In this document: positions 20,103 through 27,966 of the stretch, piece after piece | How positions within the stretch are numbered: the stretch's first letter is position 1 | Layout of the letters: the number at the start of each line of letters is the position of its first letter | Source of the DNA: a virus | Strand: one strand, 5' to 3' | IMG/VR virus record: IMGVR_UViG_3300013128_000027 | Coordinates: 1-27,966 of that record | Length of the DNA stretch: 27,966 nt | The notes under the pieces: generated by a model | What the model saw: the letters and a program-made list of their open reading frames with translations, nothing else | Told to the model about the DNA's origin: nothing | The model's database searches: none | Made by a program: the position numbers and the translations under genes

Positions 20103-21074
20103 ATGACCCTACCTCCATTCGGCCAAGATCCTCTCGGATATGTAGGCCTTGTTGCAGCAGAGCAACCAAATTTTATCACAGCAGATCGAGATCCTACAGT
20201 AAATGATCAACAAGACCCCGGTACGCAGTGGTTCAATCGATCTGCGACTCCTAAAAAGATTTACGAGAGCTTAGGAGCTGGCCAGTGGGAAGAGGTTGCA
20301 GGACCTGGAGCTTCCGGTATACAAACTCTAAGTGGGGACACAGGCGTAGCATCCCCTTCTGTAGGAAATATACAGATAGCTACAGGCGCTAATCTTACAA
20401 CATCTGCATCTGGATCAACTGTCACAATTACCTTAGACGGCAATGTGCCTACCTTATTTGGTGGCAATAGCGGAACCGGAGGTGCTATTGGGAATCTCAT
20501 TACTTTGTTTGGACAAGGATCGGTTCTTACAGGAGCCACTGCAGGCCAGGTAAATATTCGAGGCGATGGGATTAAGTCTGTTATCGGAAATTCCGGAACA
20601 GCTACGGGTCCCATATTCCCTAACGCTGGAGCTAACCAAATAACTATTGTTGGATCTGGGGCAATCACAACAACAGGTTCAGGATCAACACTCACCATCT
20701 CTTCTAGTGCTCCTTTTAATAACAGCTGGGTGGTAGCTACCACATCACCTTATAACTTAGCGGTAGGCAACAACCTACTTTTTGATGCGTTGACCGGACA
20801 AATCAATCTTCCAAACATTTCTGCATCTCCTGGTATATCGGTTGGATATGGCGTAGAAATATTGGCCGTGACTAGCGTGTCTTTACCTGGTATTAAAGTA
20901 CAAGCAGTGGCTACAGCAGATAACATTATCTTTGCTCCGGCTACTAACGATTTTAAGAATGTCACTAGCACCTCCACAGGAGCTGCAATAAGACTTATTG
21001 TGGTAGAAAAAACCGGTTCTACTGGTTTGTGGCAAGTTGTTTCAAGTATGGGAAGCTGGACAGGAGGTTCATAA
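20103..21074 (+). CDS. Tail fibre protein with virion-anchor N-terminus (323 aa)
   Basis: First gene of the fibre array. ATG 20103 is preceded by AAGG; a TTG at 20097 is in frame but lacks better support. The N-terminus F-G-Q-D-P-L-G-Y-V-G-L and D-R-D-P-T-V-N-D resemble the start of the last fibre gene (F-G-S-N-P-L-G-Y-L-G, M-D-R-A-P-N-T-N-D), so both probably dock on the same virion part. A Gly/Thr/Ser-rich shaft (I-T-T-T-G-S-G-S-T-L-T-I) follows. The C-terminal head module (V-V-E-K-T-G-S-T-G-L-W-Q-V-V-S-S-M-G-S-W) is shared in outline with three neighbours. Confidence 0.72.
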   Translation: MTLPPFGQDPLGYVGLVAAEQPNFITADRDPTVNDQQDPGTQWFNRSATPKKIYESLGAGQWEEVAGPGASGIQTLSGDTGVASPSVGNIQIATGANLTTSASGSTVTITLDGNVPTLFGGNSGTGGAIGNLITLFGQGSVLTGATAGQVNIRGDGIKSVIGNSGTATGPIFPNAGANQITIVGSGAITTTGSGSTLTISSSAPFNNSWVVATTSPYNLAVGNNLLFDALTGQINLPNISASPGISVGYGVEILAVTSVSLPGIKVQAVATADNIIFAPATNDFKNVTSTSTGAAIRLIVVEKTGSTGLWQVVSSMGSWTGGS

Positions 21075-22504
21075 TGGCTCTCACAAGATTTAATGCATCA
21101 GGGACTTTTGGATCTACCCCATTCTTAGTAGGATCTATTCAAAATGGAGCAGCTTATGCAACTATAGCGGAGGCTCTACTAGATGTTTCGGCTGGCAGCG
21201 TGGTTATTATTCAGCCAGGAACTTACACCGAATCTATCACATGGCCAGCTAACATTGATGTGCAAGGATCTTCGTCATCTATCACAAATCCAGCTGTCAC
21301 TATCATAGGAAACCAAACTTTTAGCAACGCAGGTGAGCTAGCTTTTTATGGCATATCTTTTAGCGCTTCTTCTGGATCTATTTGGACGACAGGACCAAGC
21401 GGCGTAGGCGTTCAAAACGTAGACTTTGATACGTGTAAATTCGAGAATTCGGCTGGTAAGTGCTTGACATCTGTATCAGCTCTAGGATCTTCAAGCATTA
21501 CTTGTAATAACTCTAACTTCCTGTCTAGCGGAGATGTTTGCTTAGATATCTCCAATGCTAGCTTTGCCGCATTCAATTCTGCTGTGTCATCTATCACTCA
21601 TGATGGAGCAACTTTGGGTGCTTCAGGAAATTTAAGTCTCAAAGCTTCTTTTTTGGAAGCAACTTCTGCATATGGGGTAGTTTTAACTGATGCCTCTGCT
21701 TCTTTTTCTAGTGAGGGTGGAAATTTGATTGCAGTAGAACCTATACGTTTTACGGCAGCCGCTGGAGCTTCTTCTATTAGAGATGCCTTTTCTACTTCAG
21801 GAACGAATTATGTTTCTTCAAGTATTCCTGGACCTACATTAGTTATTGGATTGCCTCTTTTCCCATCAGGTAGCTCTATAGCCGATCCTAACGTGACTGT
21901 GGTTGATGTCTCTGCAGGTGGTGGAGGGATGGATATCAACGGTCTTACCGGATATCCTCTTACGGTAGATCATGGAGGAACAGGAGCAACGTCTTTGACA
22001 GATCACGGCATTTTGCTGGGATCTGGCACTAGTGCAGTTACGGTAACCTCTGCTCCTTCTGATGGCCAACTTTTGATCGGCTCAACAGGAGCAGATCCTG
22101 TTCTTGCAACTTTGACGGCTGGCACAGGTATTAGCATTGTAAACGCTTCTGGAAGCATTACTCTTTCGTCATCTGGTACTATCCCATGGGTCTTGCAATC
22201 CGCATCTACGACTTTGGCTGTCAATACTGGTTATTTTGTGTCTTCTGGAGCCCTATTATTGGCTCTTCCAGCTACATCAGCAGTAGGAGACATTATTGAA
22301 GTGAGCCTTCTTGATAGCGCAACTTCCTTCCAAATCACGCAATCTGCTGGTCAGCAGATTCGTGTCGGATCTACTACAACGACATTGGGAGCTGGAGGAA
22401 CTCTTACAAGCACAGCTTTTGGTGATAGCCTGAAACTAGTTTGTTATGCATCAAATACTTTATGGCAATGCATGTCTATAATTGGGAATTTAACAGCAGT
22501 TTAA
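21074..22504 (+). CDS. Tail fibre with beta-helix domain and head module (476 aa)
   Basis: TAATG-coupled; AGGAGG upstream of ATG 21074. Residues about 20-260 are a pectin-lyase-like parallel beta-helix (A-Y-A-T-I-A-E-A-L-L-D-V-S-A-G-S-V-V-I-I-Q-P-G-T-Y), a fold used by phage receptor-binding or polysaccharide-degrading spikes. A 60-residue repeat unit follows (H-G-G-T-G-A-T-S-L-T-D-H-G-I-L-L-G, then G-Q-L-L-I-G-S-T-G). The C-terminal head module begins L-A-L-P-A-T-S-A-V-G-D-I-I-E-V and ends I-I-G-N-L-T-A-V. No catalytic residues can be named by eye. Confidence 0.75.
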   Translation: MALTRFNASGTFGSTPFLVGSIQNGAAYATIAEALLDVSAGSVVIIQPGTYTESITWPANIDVQGSSSSITNPAVTIIGNQTFSNAGELAFYGISFSASSGSIWTTGPSGVGVQNVDFDTCKFENSAGKCLTSVSALGSSSITCNNSNFLSSGDVCLDISNASFAAFNSAVSSITHDGATLGASGNLSLKASFLEATSAYGVVLTDASASFSSEGGNLIAVEPIRFTAAAGASSIRDAFSTSGTNYVSSSIPGPTLVIGLPLFPSGSSIADPNVTVVDVSAGGGGMDINGLTGYPLTVDHGGTGATSLTDHGILLGSGTSAVTVTSAPSDGQLLIGSTGADPVLATLTAGTGISIVNASGSITLSSSGTIPWVLQSASTTLAVNTGYFVSSGALLLALPATSAVGDIIEVSLLDSATSFQITQSAGQQIRVGSTTTTLGAGGTLTSTAFGDSLKLVCYASNTLWQCMSIIGNLTAV

Positions 22505-22514
22505 GAGAGGATTT

Positions 22515-23108
22515 ATGGTCACAGCAAACAGTTTAAACGCCAATAGCTCGACTCCTTTTGAAGTGCCTAATGGAGGCACAGGCGCATCTTCTCTTACCAA
22601 TCAAGGGATTCTACTAGGTCAAGGAGCTTCGGCATTCATTGCTACTGCGGCCCTTACAGATGGTCAGCTATTGATAGGGTCTACTGGATTGTCTCCAGTT
22701 CCAGCGTCCCTGACGGCTGGAAGTAATATCACCATCACCCCTGGTGCTGGATCTGTCACAATCGCAGCTTCAGCTTCATTTTTACCATGGACTACTGTTG
22801 GTGGTACATCTCAATCGATGTCTGTAGACAATGGTTATAGATCCACTTCAGGGTCTTCAACTACTTTTACTCTTCCAACAACCGCAGCTCAATATACCAC
22901 CATACGTGTTGCTGTAGACGGATCTGGTGCTGTTGCTATCGCTCAAAATGCTGGTCAGAATGTCAGATTTGGGAACCAAATTTCTACAACTGGAGCAGGA
23001 GGCTCTTTGACTTCTACTTCACAGGGAGATTGTCTAGAGCTTCTTTGTACGGTTGCTGATACTTCCTGGGTAGTTTTATCATCTGTAGGCGCATGGAACG
23101 TGGTATAG
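22515..23108 (+). CDS. Short tail fibre: one repeat unit plus head module (197 aa)
   Basis: Consists almost only of the shared parts: A-N-S-L-N-A-N-S-S-T-P-F, the repeat N-G-G-T-G-A-S-S-L-T-N-Q-G-I-L-L-G with G-Q-L-L-I-G-S-T-G and T-A-G-S-N-I-T-I, then the head module F-T-L-P-T-T-A-A-Q-Y to V-G-A-W-N-V-V. GAGG upstream of the ATG. It looks like a truncated or duplicated version of its neighbours. Confidence 0.72.
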   Translation: MVTANSLNANSSTPFEVPNGGTGASSLTNQGILLGQGASAFIATAALTDGQLLIGSTGLSPVPASLTAGSNITITPGAGSVTIAASASFLPWTTVGGTSQSMSVDNGYRSTSGSSTTFTLPTTAAQYTTIRVAVDGSGAVAIAQNAGQNVRFGNQISTTGAGGSLTSTSQGDCLELLCTVADTSWVVLSSVGAWNVV

Positions 23109-23122
23109 AAAAGGAATAAATT

Positions 23123-24403
23123 GTGGCAATTGTAAATTCTGATAATAAGTTTGGAACTAATCGTTTTATAGTTTCTCCTAATGCTGGTGACGGTGCATTC
23201 ACTTCTATTCAAGATGCTGTCGACGCAGCAAATGCAGCTGGAGGCGGTGCTGTACTTATCAATCAGGGAAATTACACAGGAAACGTATCCCTAAAACCTC
23301 AAGTATTTTTGTACGGTCTCACTGTAGCTAAAAATAGCAATATCATAATCTTAGGAACAATTGATGTCACAGATGTGAATGGGAATACCGGCATGGAAAA
23401 TGTACAGGTAGAGTCTCAAGGTTCTGATAATGCCGTTGATATATCCAACAATTCCGGGTCATTTTGTAATGTTTTCTTTAACGGGTGCATTTTAAACAGT
23501 GCTTTAGGATCTGCGATTGTATCTACCGGAACAGCCCTATCTTCAGTATCTCTCAGCATCGTCAACACGGATGTTCAAGGAACTGTGTATGGGTTGGATT
23601 TAGTATCTTATACACAAATTCAAATGCAGTATTCTTCAGGCATTGCCGGAACGGCTGTAGGTAGGTTTGGGCCATCCACTCAAGCCAACATCTTTTTCAG
23701 TATATGCAATGCGTTTGGAGGGCAAGGATTCATCATTAACGATCCGTCCGTGACGTTAATTCTTTTAAATTGCTTTGGATCATTCACTAATGAACTCGTA
23801 GATTTTGCATCTGCTGGAACAGCTGTTGTTGTATCTTGCGGATTTTCGTGCTCTTCAGGATCTGGTAATTGGGCGTCTGGCGCAGCAGGAACTCTTACAT
23901 TCTCTAGCATATCGGTAATAGGATCATCAGGGATAGCCCCTGGCATTACTAGGGTTAACGCGGCTTTTCTCCCTTACTCTACAGCAGGAAACACAGGAAC
24001 TGCGATCAGAGGCTCTTCAGGTTTTGATTCATCATCATTCTCTATCACAGATGGATTCGTGTCTCTGTCAGGAACTGGTTCAATGGTTCGCCAAACCATC
24101 AGCTCCAATCAAGCTCTTGCGGTTAACAATGCATACTATGTTACAAGCGGAGCTCTTTCTCTTAGCTTGCCAGCCACAAGTTCTGTGGGAGATATAGTAC
24201 AAGTAACCCTTGCTGGTGGCACGTCTTATGATATAACACAAATAGTCGGTCAGCAAATGCGCATTGGTTCTGTCATGTCTACTATAGGAGCTGGTGGAAG
24301 CGCAACTACAACCGCAGATGGCGATTCTATATTACTTGAATGCACAATCGCTAATCTTGAATGGACGGCAACATCTGTCATCGGAAATTTTACGGTGGTT
24401 TAA
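23123..24403 (+). CDS. Tail fibre with beta-helix domain and head module (426 aa)
   Basis: GTG start at 23123 after AAAGGA. The N-terminal G-T-N-R-F-I-V-S-P-N-A-G-D-G-A-F-T-S-I and A-A-G-G-G-A-V-L-I-N-Q-G-N-Y-T form a pectin-lyase-like beta-helix, paralogous to the one in the gene at 21074. The C-terminal head module (L-S-L-P-A-T-S-S-V-G-D-I-V-Q-V ... I-G-N-F-T-V-V) is the same type. It lacks the G-G-T-G-A-T-S-L repeat, so the array combines modules differently from gene to gene. Confidence 0.74.
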   Translation: MAIVNSDNKFGTNRFIVSPNAGDGAFTSIQDAVDAANAAGGGAVLINQGNYTGNVSLKPQVFLYGLTVAKNSNIIILGTIDVTDVNGNTGMENVQVESQGSDNAVDISNNSGSFCNVFFNGCILNSALGSAIVSTGTALSSVSLSIVNTDVQGTVYGLDLVSYTQIQMQYSSGIAGTAVGRFGPSTQANIFFSICNAFGGQGFIINDPSVTLILLNCFGSFTNELVDFASAGTAVVVSCGFSCSSGSGNWASGAAGTLTFSSISVIGSSGIAPGITRVNAAFLPYSTAGNTGTAIRGSSGFDSSSFSITDGFVSLSGTGSMVRQTISSNQALAVNNAYYVTSGALSLSLPATSSVGDIVQVTLAGGTSYDITQIVGQQMRIGSVMSTIGAGGSATTTADGDSILLECTIANLEWTATSVIGNFTVV

Positions 24404-24423
24404 ATTCAAATTAAAGGTTACTC

Positions 24424-25359
24424 ATGGCTCAAAATAACGCGGCTAATGCGAATTCAACTACACCCCTCTCTGCAACCAATGGTGGCACAGGTGTATCTAA
24501 CCCAATAGCAAATGGCATCCTTGTTGCAAATGGATCTTCAGCTGTCTCTTCAACTGTTTTAACGAATGGACAACTCCTTATTGGGTCTACTGGGATGGCT
24601 CCTTCTGCCGCATCTCTTACATCTACTGGATCTACAATCTCAGTAACTGGAGGAGCAGGAACCCTTAATGTGGATCTAGCAGCTCCTGTGAGCGTTTCTA
24701 ACGGAGGCACAGGCGCAACTTCTCTCACTGATCACGGAGTGTTACTAGGGTCTGGGTCAGGAGCGATTACGCCCACAGCGGCACTGACAAACGGACAACT
24801 TCTCATAGGTTCAACCGGAAATGATCCGGCAGTTGCTACGCTCACAGCAGGAACAAACATTACCATTACAAATGGCGCAGGCTCGATCACTATCGATGCT
24901 GTCGGAGGTGGAGGATCTTCCTATTACGTAGTCGCAGGGAATTCAGGCGACCAAAACAACGTAACAGGAAATGGTACTTCTTATAACTTGTCTTGGTCAA
25001 GTTCCTCTCTCTCAGGATTTACGACGTCTGGATCTACAGGTTTCGTAGTGCCAGCAACCGGTAAATACTTGGTGAACTTGACTCTAAACACTGGTGGGTA
25101 TGTTGCATCTACAAACTCTACTCAGTTCTTCTTGTCAAATGGAGTAACTAATTATACTATGTGTGATTTTAATTCATATCCTATTATAAGCTACTATGGA
25201 ACTCTATTATACTCAACTTCTCTAATGTTAGATCTAACAGTTAGTCAAACTGTTACAACCTCATTCCGTGTCAGCGGTGAAGGGGCAGATATCATTGATA
25301 TTTTTGGAGATGGGGGTTTATTTGTATATCCACGATTAACAATCATCAATGTTGGATAA
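24424..25359 (+). CDS. Tail fibre with two repeat units and a C1q/TNF-like tip (311 aa)
   Basis: AAAGG upstream of the ATG. Two copies of the repeat (G-G-T-G-V-S-N-P; G-G-T-G-A-T-S-L-T-D-H-G-V-L-L-G; G-Q-L-L-I-G-S-T-G twice) form the shaft. The C-terminal 150 residues differ from the neighbours: G-F-V-V-P-A-T-G-K-Y-L-V-N-L-T-L-N, aromatic-rich strands, F-F-L-S-N-G-V-T, ending R-L-T-I-I-N-V-G. The phrase 'P-x-x-G-x-Y-x-V-x-L-x-L' is typical of C1q/TNF-like jelly-roll tips. A different receptor-binding head is inferred. Confidence 0.7.
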   Translation: MAQNNAANANSTTPLSATNGGTGVSNPIANGILVANGSSAVSSTVLTNGQLLIGSTGMAPSAASLTSTGSTISVTGGAGTLNVDLAAPVSVSNGGTGATSLTDHGVLLGSGSGAITPTAALTNGQLLIGSTGNDPAVATLTAGTNITITNGAGSITIDAVGGGGSSYYVVAGNSGDQNNVTGNGTSYNLSWSSSSLSGFTTSGSTGFVVPATGKYLVNLTLNTGGYVASTNSTQFFLSNGVTNYTMCDFNSYPIISYYGTLLYSTSLMLDLTVSQTVTTSFRVSGEGADIIDIFGDGGLFVYPRLTIINVG

Positions 25360-25363
25360 TGAC

Positions 25364-25690
25364 ATGTCAGCATACAGCATACAAGCTAAATATGAAAAAG
25401 CTAGATCAGTTAATACCATCAGTTCTTCTTTTGTGGCTGTAGGCGATCCTTTAGAACATTCAGCCAGGATCTTGAGATATGTGAATGCGACATCAAGTAC
25501 AGTTTTTATCTCTACAGATGGGGTTAATGTGCATGATGTTATGTTCCCTAACAGTCAATTGACTATAAATGTGGGAACCAATAGAGGCAGTGTTTCTTCC
25601 GAATTTTTGTTTCCTCAAGGAACTCAATTTTATGTTTCTGGAAATCCTGGTTCTGGAGTTTTTGCAATCATTTCTATCTACGCAATATGA
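25364..25690 (+). CDS. Small fibre-associated protein, 108 aa
   Basis: Beta-rich protein (S-S-T-V-F-I-S-T-D-G-V-N-V; F-P-N-S-Q-L-T-I-N-V-G-T-N; G-V-F-A-I-I-S-I-Y). Starts 4 bp after the previous stop at ATG 25364 with GGAT upstream; ATG 25349 is in frame but overlaps the previous gene and lacks a ribosome site. Resembles small proteins that cap or accompany fibres; no family named. Confidence 0.6.
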   Translation: MSAYSIQAKYEKARSVNTISSSFVAVGDPLEHSARILRYVNATSSTVFISTDGVNVHDVMFPNSQLTINVGTNRGSVSSEFLFPQGTQFYVSGNPGSGVFAIISIYAI

Positions 25691-25703
25691 AAAGGTATGA
25701 ATC

Positions 25704-27065
25704 GTGAGTGTGACAGATACTTTTGGATCTAATCCATTAGGATATCTAGGGATCAATGAAAGGACTCAGCCTTTTTTTATTTCGATGGATCGCGCTCCTA
25801 ATACAAACGATTGGCAATCTTTTTTTCCTGGAGACCAGGTCAGAGATACCTCTGTAAATCCTCCTGATATCTACGAATGTGTGAGCGTCTCAAATCGACA
25901 AGGCATTTGGAGGAAGATTACAAACGAGAATGAGGGTGAGCTTAGGGAGCTGTCTGCTTCTTCAGGATCAAATCCAGTTACTCCTGATACGAACGGCAAT
26001 ATCAATATCTTTGCTGGAGCAGGAATTACTACCACAGCTACAGCCAATACGATCACTATTGCAGCAACCTCTGGGAGTGGAGATGTCGAAACGTTGGAAG
26101 GAAATTCTGGAGGCCCTGTATCTCCGGATCCTAGTGGGAATATTTTCCTTAATGGTGTTGGAAATATTACGACAAGTGGTAATCCAGGCACTCATGTAAT
26201 TGACTTTTCTTTATCTGGCATCACAGACCACGCGATATTAGTGGGTGCCCCCTCAGACTCTATCCAAAACAAGCTTCTAACGAATGGACAAGTACTCATC
26301 GGTTCAACTGGTTTAGATCCTGTCGCAGCAGGGCTCACCGCCGGTGCTAACATCACGATTACGCCAGGGGCAGGATCTATCACGATTGCTGCAACAGGCG
26401 GATCCGGATTCACTTCGATCAACCAGCAAGTGTTTACCTCTTCAGGAACCTATACGCCAACAGCAGGCATGTCCTATTGCTTTGTCGAATGCGTTGGCGG
26501 AGGCGGAGCTGGTGGAGGCATCCAGCAATCACCATCTGCCAAAACTGGTGCTGGTGGAGCTGGCGGTGAATACCGAGCGGGGTATTTCAGTGCTGCGACA
26601 ATCGGAGCTTCTAAGCCAGTTACAATAGGAACAGGTGGTACTGGTGGAAATGCAGACGGAGGTCCTGGATCTGCAACTTCTTTGGGCGCTTTGATTTCCG
26701 CAAACGGAGGAGGAGGGGGGACCGGTAATAGCACCCTTAACACTCCCGTCCCTGGAGGAACAGGAGGTACCGGAGGAACTGGCGGAACAATATCCGTAGA
26801 AGGTTCTGGCGGGGGTACGTGCTGTACGCCTAGTACTAGTACTGGCGTGCGAGTTTCAGGATATGGTGGACAAGCCGGGAAATATAGCGGACAAACGAGA
26901 GGCATATATGACGCGTCCTCGGGAGGCAGCGCACCATATAATGGAGGAGACGGCGTCAGTTATGGTGGCGGCGGAAGTGGAGCTACGGGACAGAACTTCA
27001 TTCCGGACGGCATTGGAGGCTCAGGTGCAGATGGCCTCGTAGTCATCACGGAGTACATCTTATGA
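25704..27065 (+). CDS. Tail fibre with glycine-rich receptor-binding tip (453 aa)
   Basis: GTG 25704 with AAAGG 8 nt upstream. The N-terminus matches the first fibre gene (virion anchor). A repeat unit follows (L-L-T-N-G-Q-V-L-I-G-S-T-G; T-A-G-A-N-I-T-I-T-P). The C-terminal 190 residues are strongly glycine-rich (G-G-G-G-A-G-G-G; G-G-T-G-G-T-G-G-T-G-G-T) with interspersed aromatic and polar loops, ending G-L-V-V-I-T-E-Y-I-L. Gly-rich repeats between loops are the design of polyglycine-II sandwich adhesins (gp38-type) at phage fibre tips, where the loops bind the receptor. Last and longest reach of the array. Confidence 0.76.
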   Translation: MSVTDTFGSNPLGYLGINERTQPFFISMDRAPNTNDWQSFFPGDQVRDTSVNPPDIYECVSVSNRQGIWRKITNENEGELRELSASSGSNPVTPDTNGNINIFAGAGITTTATANTITIAATSGSGDVETLEGNSGGPVSPDPSGNIFLNGVGNITTSGNPGTHVIDFSLSGITDHAILVGAPSDSIQNKLLTNGQVLIGSTGLDPVAAGLTAGANITITPGAGSITIAATGGSGFTSINQQVFTSSGTYTPTAGMSYCFVECVGGGGAGGGIQQSPSAKTGAGGAGGEYRAGYFSAATIGASKPVTIGTGGTGGNADGGPGSATSLGALISANGGGGGTGNSTLNTPVPGGTGGTGGTGGTISVEGSGGGTCCTPSTSTGVRVSGYGGQAGKYSGQTRGIYDASSGGSAPYNGGDGVSYGGGGSGATGQNFIPDGIGGSGADGLVVITEYIL

Positions 27066-27187
27066 GCAAGCACAAGAAAAACAACATAGCTAAAGTCAAA
27101 TCTCACCTCAAAGGCGATATCAAGACGTTTGAGAAAGAGAAAAAAGAAGACAAAGAATTGCTCAAAAAACTCGGGAAGGCGAAGTAA
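27062..27187 (+). CDS. Tiny Lys-rich protein, 41 aa
   Basis: Starts ATGA-overlapped with the last fibre stop and ends TAATG-overlapped with the next gene. Nearly half Lys/Glu/Asp, helical. No family. The overlaps and its basic twin support a real coupled gene. Confidence 0.5.
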   Translation: MSKHKKNNIAKVKSHLKGDIKTFEKEKKEDKELLKKLGKAK

Positions 27188-27348
27188 TGGATCGGAAGAT
27201 GAGAATTCAGGTGGGTCGTCCACTCAAGAAGGCCGAGAGCCTAGTCAAAAAGGCCGAGAAAGCTAACACGAAGTTAGCCGATTACGACGAACGCGTTCGC
27301 GATCCGCAGATCAAGAAATTGAAGTCTCTTGAGAAGAAGAGGAAGTGA
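27187..27348 (+). CDS. Small Lys/Arg-rich protein, 53 aa
   Basis: TAATG-coupled to the preceding tiny gene. Helical and very basic (L-K-K-A-E-S-L-V-K-K-A-E-K-A; C-terminal L-E-K-K-R-K). The K-K-A-E repeats suggest a coiled coil or nucleic-acid contact. Its end overlaps the stop side of the minus-strand helicase-loader ORF (27311), so the two are convergent. Function unknown. Confidence 0.5.
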   Translation: MDRKMRIQVGRPLKKAESLVKKAEKANTKLADYDERVRDPQIKKLKSLEKKRK

Positions 27349-27562
27349 ATTTATCATGACCTTGGAAAACGTAAACCTTTCTTGAAGCAGATAATCTGCT
27401 CATGCATGCGTCACCCAGTTGATGACAAAGGTCATTGTAGCTGAAGTTGGTAGTTGCGATACAAGACTTTTTCAAGTCGCTTCTTTTGTCCAGAATCAGG
27501 TACAAAAACTCTTGAAACCCTTCGCTTGGGAATCGGTGCCCTATATCGTCCAAAACAATCAC
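27311..27562 (-). CDS. DnaC-like helicase loader, C-terminal half (5' part broken or interrupted)
   Basis: An 83-aa frame carrying the C-terminal ATPase half of a DnaC/IstB-type AAA+ helicase loader: Walker B V-L-D-D-I-G (residues 3-8), E-F-L-Y-L-I-L-D-K-R, sensor-1 C-I-A-T-T-N (34-39) and arginine-finger region M-S-R-L (54-57). Walker A should lie upstream but the frame meets TGA at 27578-27580. A different minus frame (27559-27741) ends G-V-F exactly where adding one base would restore H-D-V-I-V-L-D-D. So the gene is probably frameshifted there. I could not find a clean P-loop farther upstream. GTG 27562 is a frame start, not a likely real one. With the replication-type gene at 1-696 it would form a replication module. 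Confidence 0.6.
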   Translation of the reverse strand: MIVLDDIGHRFPSEGFQEFLYLILDKRSDLKKSCIATTNFSYNDLCHQLGDACMSRLSASRKVYVFQGHDKFTSSSSQETSIS

Positions 27563-27966
27563 GTCGTGAATACTCCCTCAGCTAAAGCAGAAGGCTTCTC
27601 CATGGACAAGCTTGCGCCCATTCCAAGGACCTTTACTCTTAGCCACACCCAGTGTGTGGCGAGGGCTTCTAGGGATTGGTTACCCAGGCTATCTATTCCG
27701 AGAGCCAAAATGTTTAACAGTTTTGGTAAGAGGAACTTGTCTCAGGAAGTTCTGTCAACTACGCCGAATAGCTTAGACTGAGTGAGGAATTACGGCAAGT
27801 CGCGATTCATCTCGGACCTGAAGGGCCTAGTTTTCTCGCGTCCGCAGGGTAAGCTTATGGCTCTTGAGGCAAGAATTAGAGTCATCCGTATGGAAGTTAA
27901 CCAGAAGTGAGCTGCTCGCTTTTTCCGCAAAACTCAAACCCATTGCATTTTTTCTATTCGGAAGGC
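27563..27966. other. Region without a confident gene; likely upstream part of the helicase-loader locus
   Basis: About 400 bp. Minus strand: a frame at 27559-27741 that could join the helicase loader by one base. Farther up, L-P-C-G-R-E-K-T (about 27826-27848) loosely recalls a P-loop but lacks its Gly. Plus strand: a 42-codon frame from GTG 27782 to 27910 in phase with the frame before it. I see no clear promoter or RNA gene. Confidence 0.3.

Noticed and set aside
20261-20743. 160-codon minus-strand frame
   Set aside because: Pro/Val-rich complement of a Gly/Thr/Ser-rich fibre shaft; a composition artefact.
26474-26905. 143-codon Pro-rich minus-strand frame
   Set aside because: Exact complement of the Gly-rich fibre tip (GGN codons read as NCC); no start context.
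20103-27065. Diversity-generating retroelement acting on the fibre genes
   Set aside because: The repeated fibre modules invite it, but there is no reverse transcriptase frame and no template/variable repeat pair biased at adenines in the window.
27419-27781. 120-codon plus-strand frame
   Set aside because: Lies opposite the helicase-loader motifs, shows no family pattern and has no ribosome site; judged a shadow, although the 42-codon frame after its stop stays in phase.
1-27966. CRISPR arrays, tRNA and rRNA genes
   Set aside because: No regularly spaced short repeats and no cloverleaf or rRNA-like block seen on reading both strands.

Overview
The window is a stretch of a tailed double-stranded DNA phage (or prophage) of modest GC content. 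The host cannot be identified from the sequence. The set of genes points to a short-tailed, podovirus-like virion. There is a P22-like portal with a long Q-rich C-terminus, a scaffold, an HK97-fold capsid protein, a gp10-like beta-propeller tail hub, Ala/Gln-rich ejection-type proteins and a large fibre array. I found no tape measure, tail tube or sheath gene.

Layout: 1-696 is the 3' part of a replication gene that enters from the left. 834-1268 holds two small unknown genes. 1292-5105 is packaging (small terminase, TerL, portal). 5247-7032 is pre-capsid (small proteins, a 217-aa unknown, scaffold). 7037-7443 is a two-gene minus-strand cassette (membrane protein plus lipoprotein, spanin-like). 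7689-10005 is the major capsid gene, split into three exons by two related group I introns; the second intron carries a LAGLIDADG endonuclease gene on the opposite strand. 10017-15119 is decoration, adaptor and tail hub. 15129-16581 is short tail/attachment proteins. 16656-19177 is three ejection-type proteins. 19180-19994 is a Cys-pair mini-protein and a KTSC-domain protein. 20103-27065 is seven tail-fibre/receptor-binding genes built from shared modules. 27062-27348 is two tiny basic proteins. 27311-27562 (minus) is the C-terminal half of a DnaC-like helicase loader whose upstream reading frame is broken.

Almost all structural genes are on the plus strand, packed with ATGA/TAATG/GTGA stop-start overlaps, which implies translational coupling. 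The virion programme reads left to right: terminase and portal, scaffold and capsid (dependent on RNA splicing), neck/tail hub, ejection proteins, fibres.

Points worth most attention: two group I introns in one capsid gene, with exon-IGS pairing readable to the base; an antisense homing endonuclease; a portal frame that runs open upstream of its first ATG to a possible AUC start with a Shine-Dalgarno; a minus-strand 94-aa ORF patterned like the RNA polymerase alpha C-terminal domain; and an inverted duplicate of a 40-bp translation-start region placed 8 kb away.
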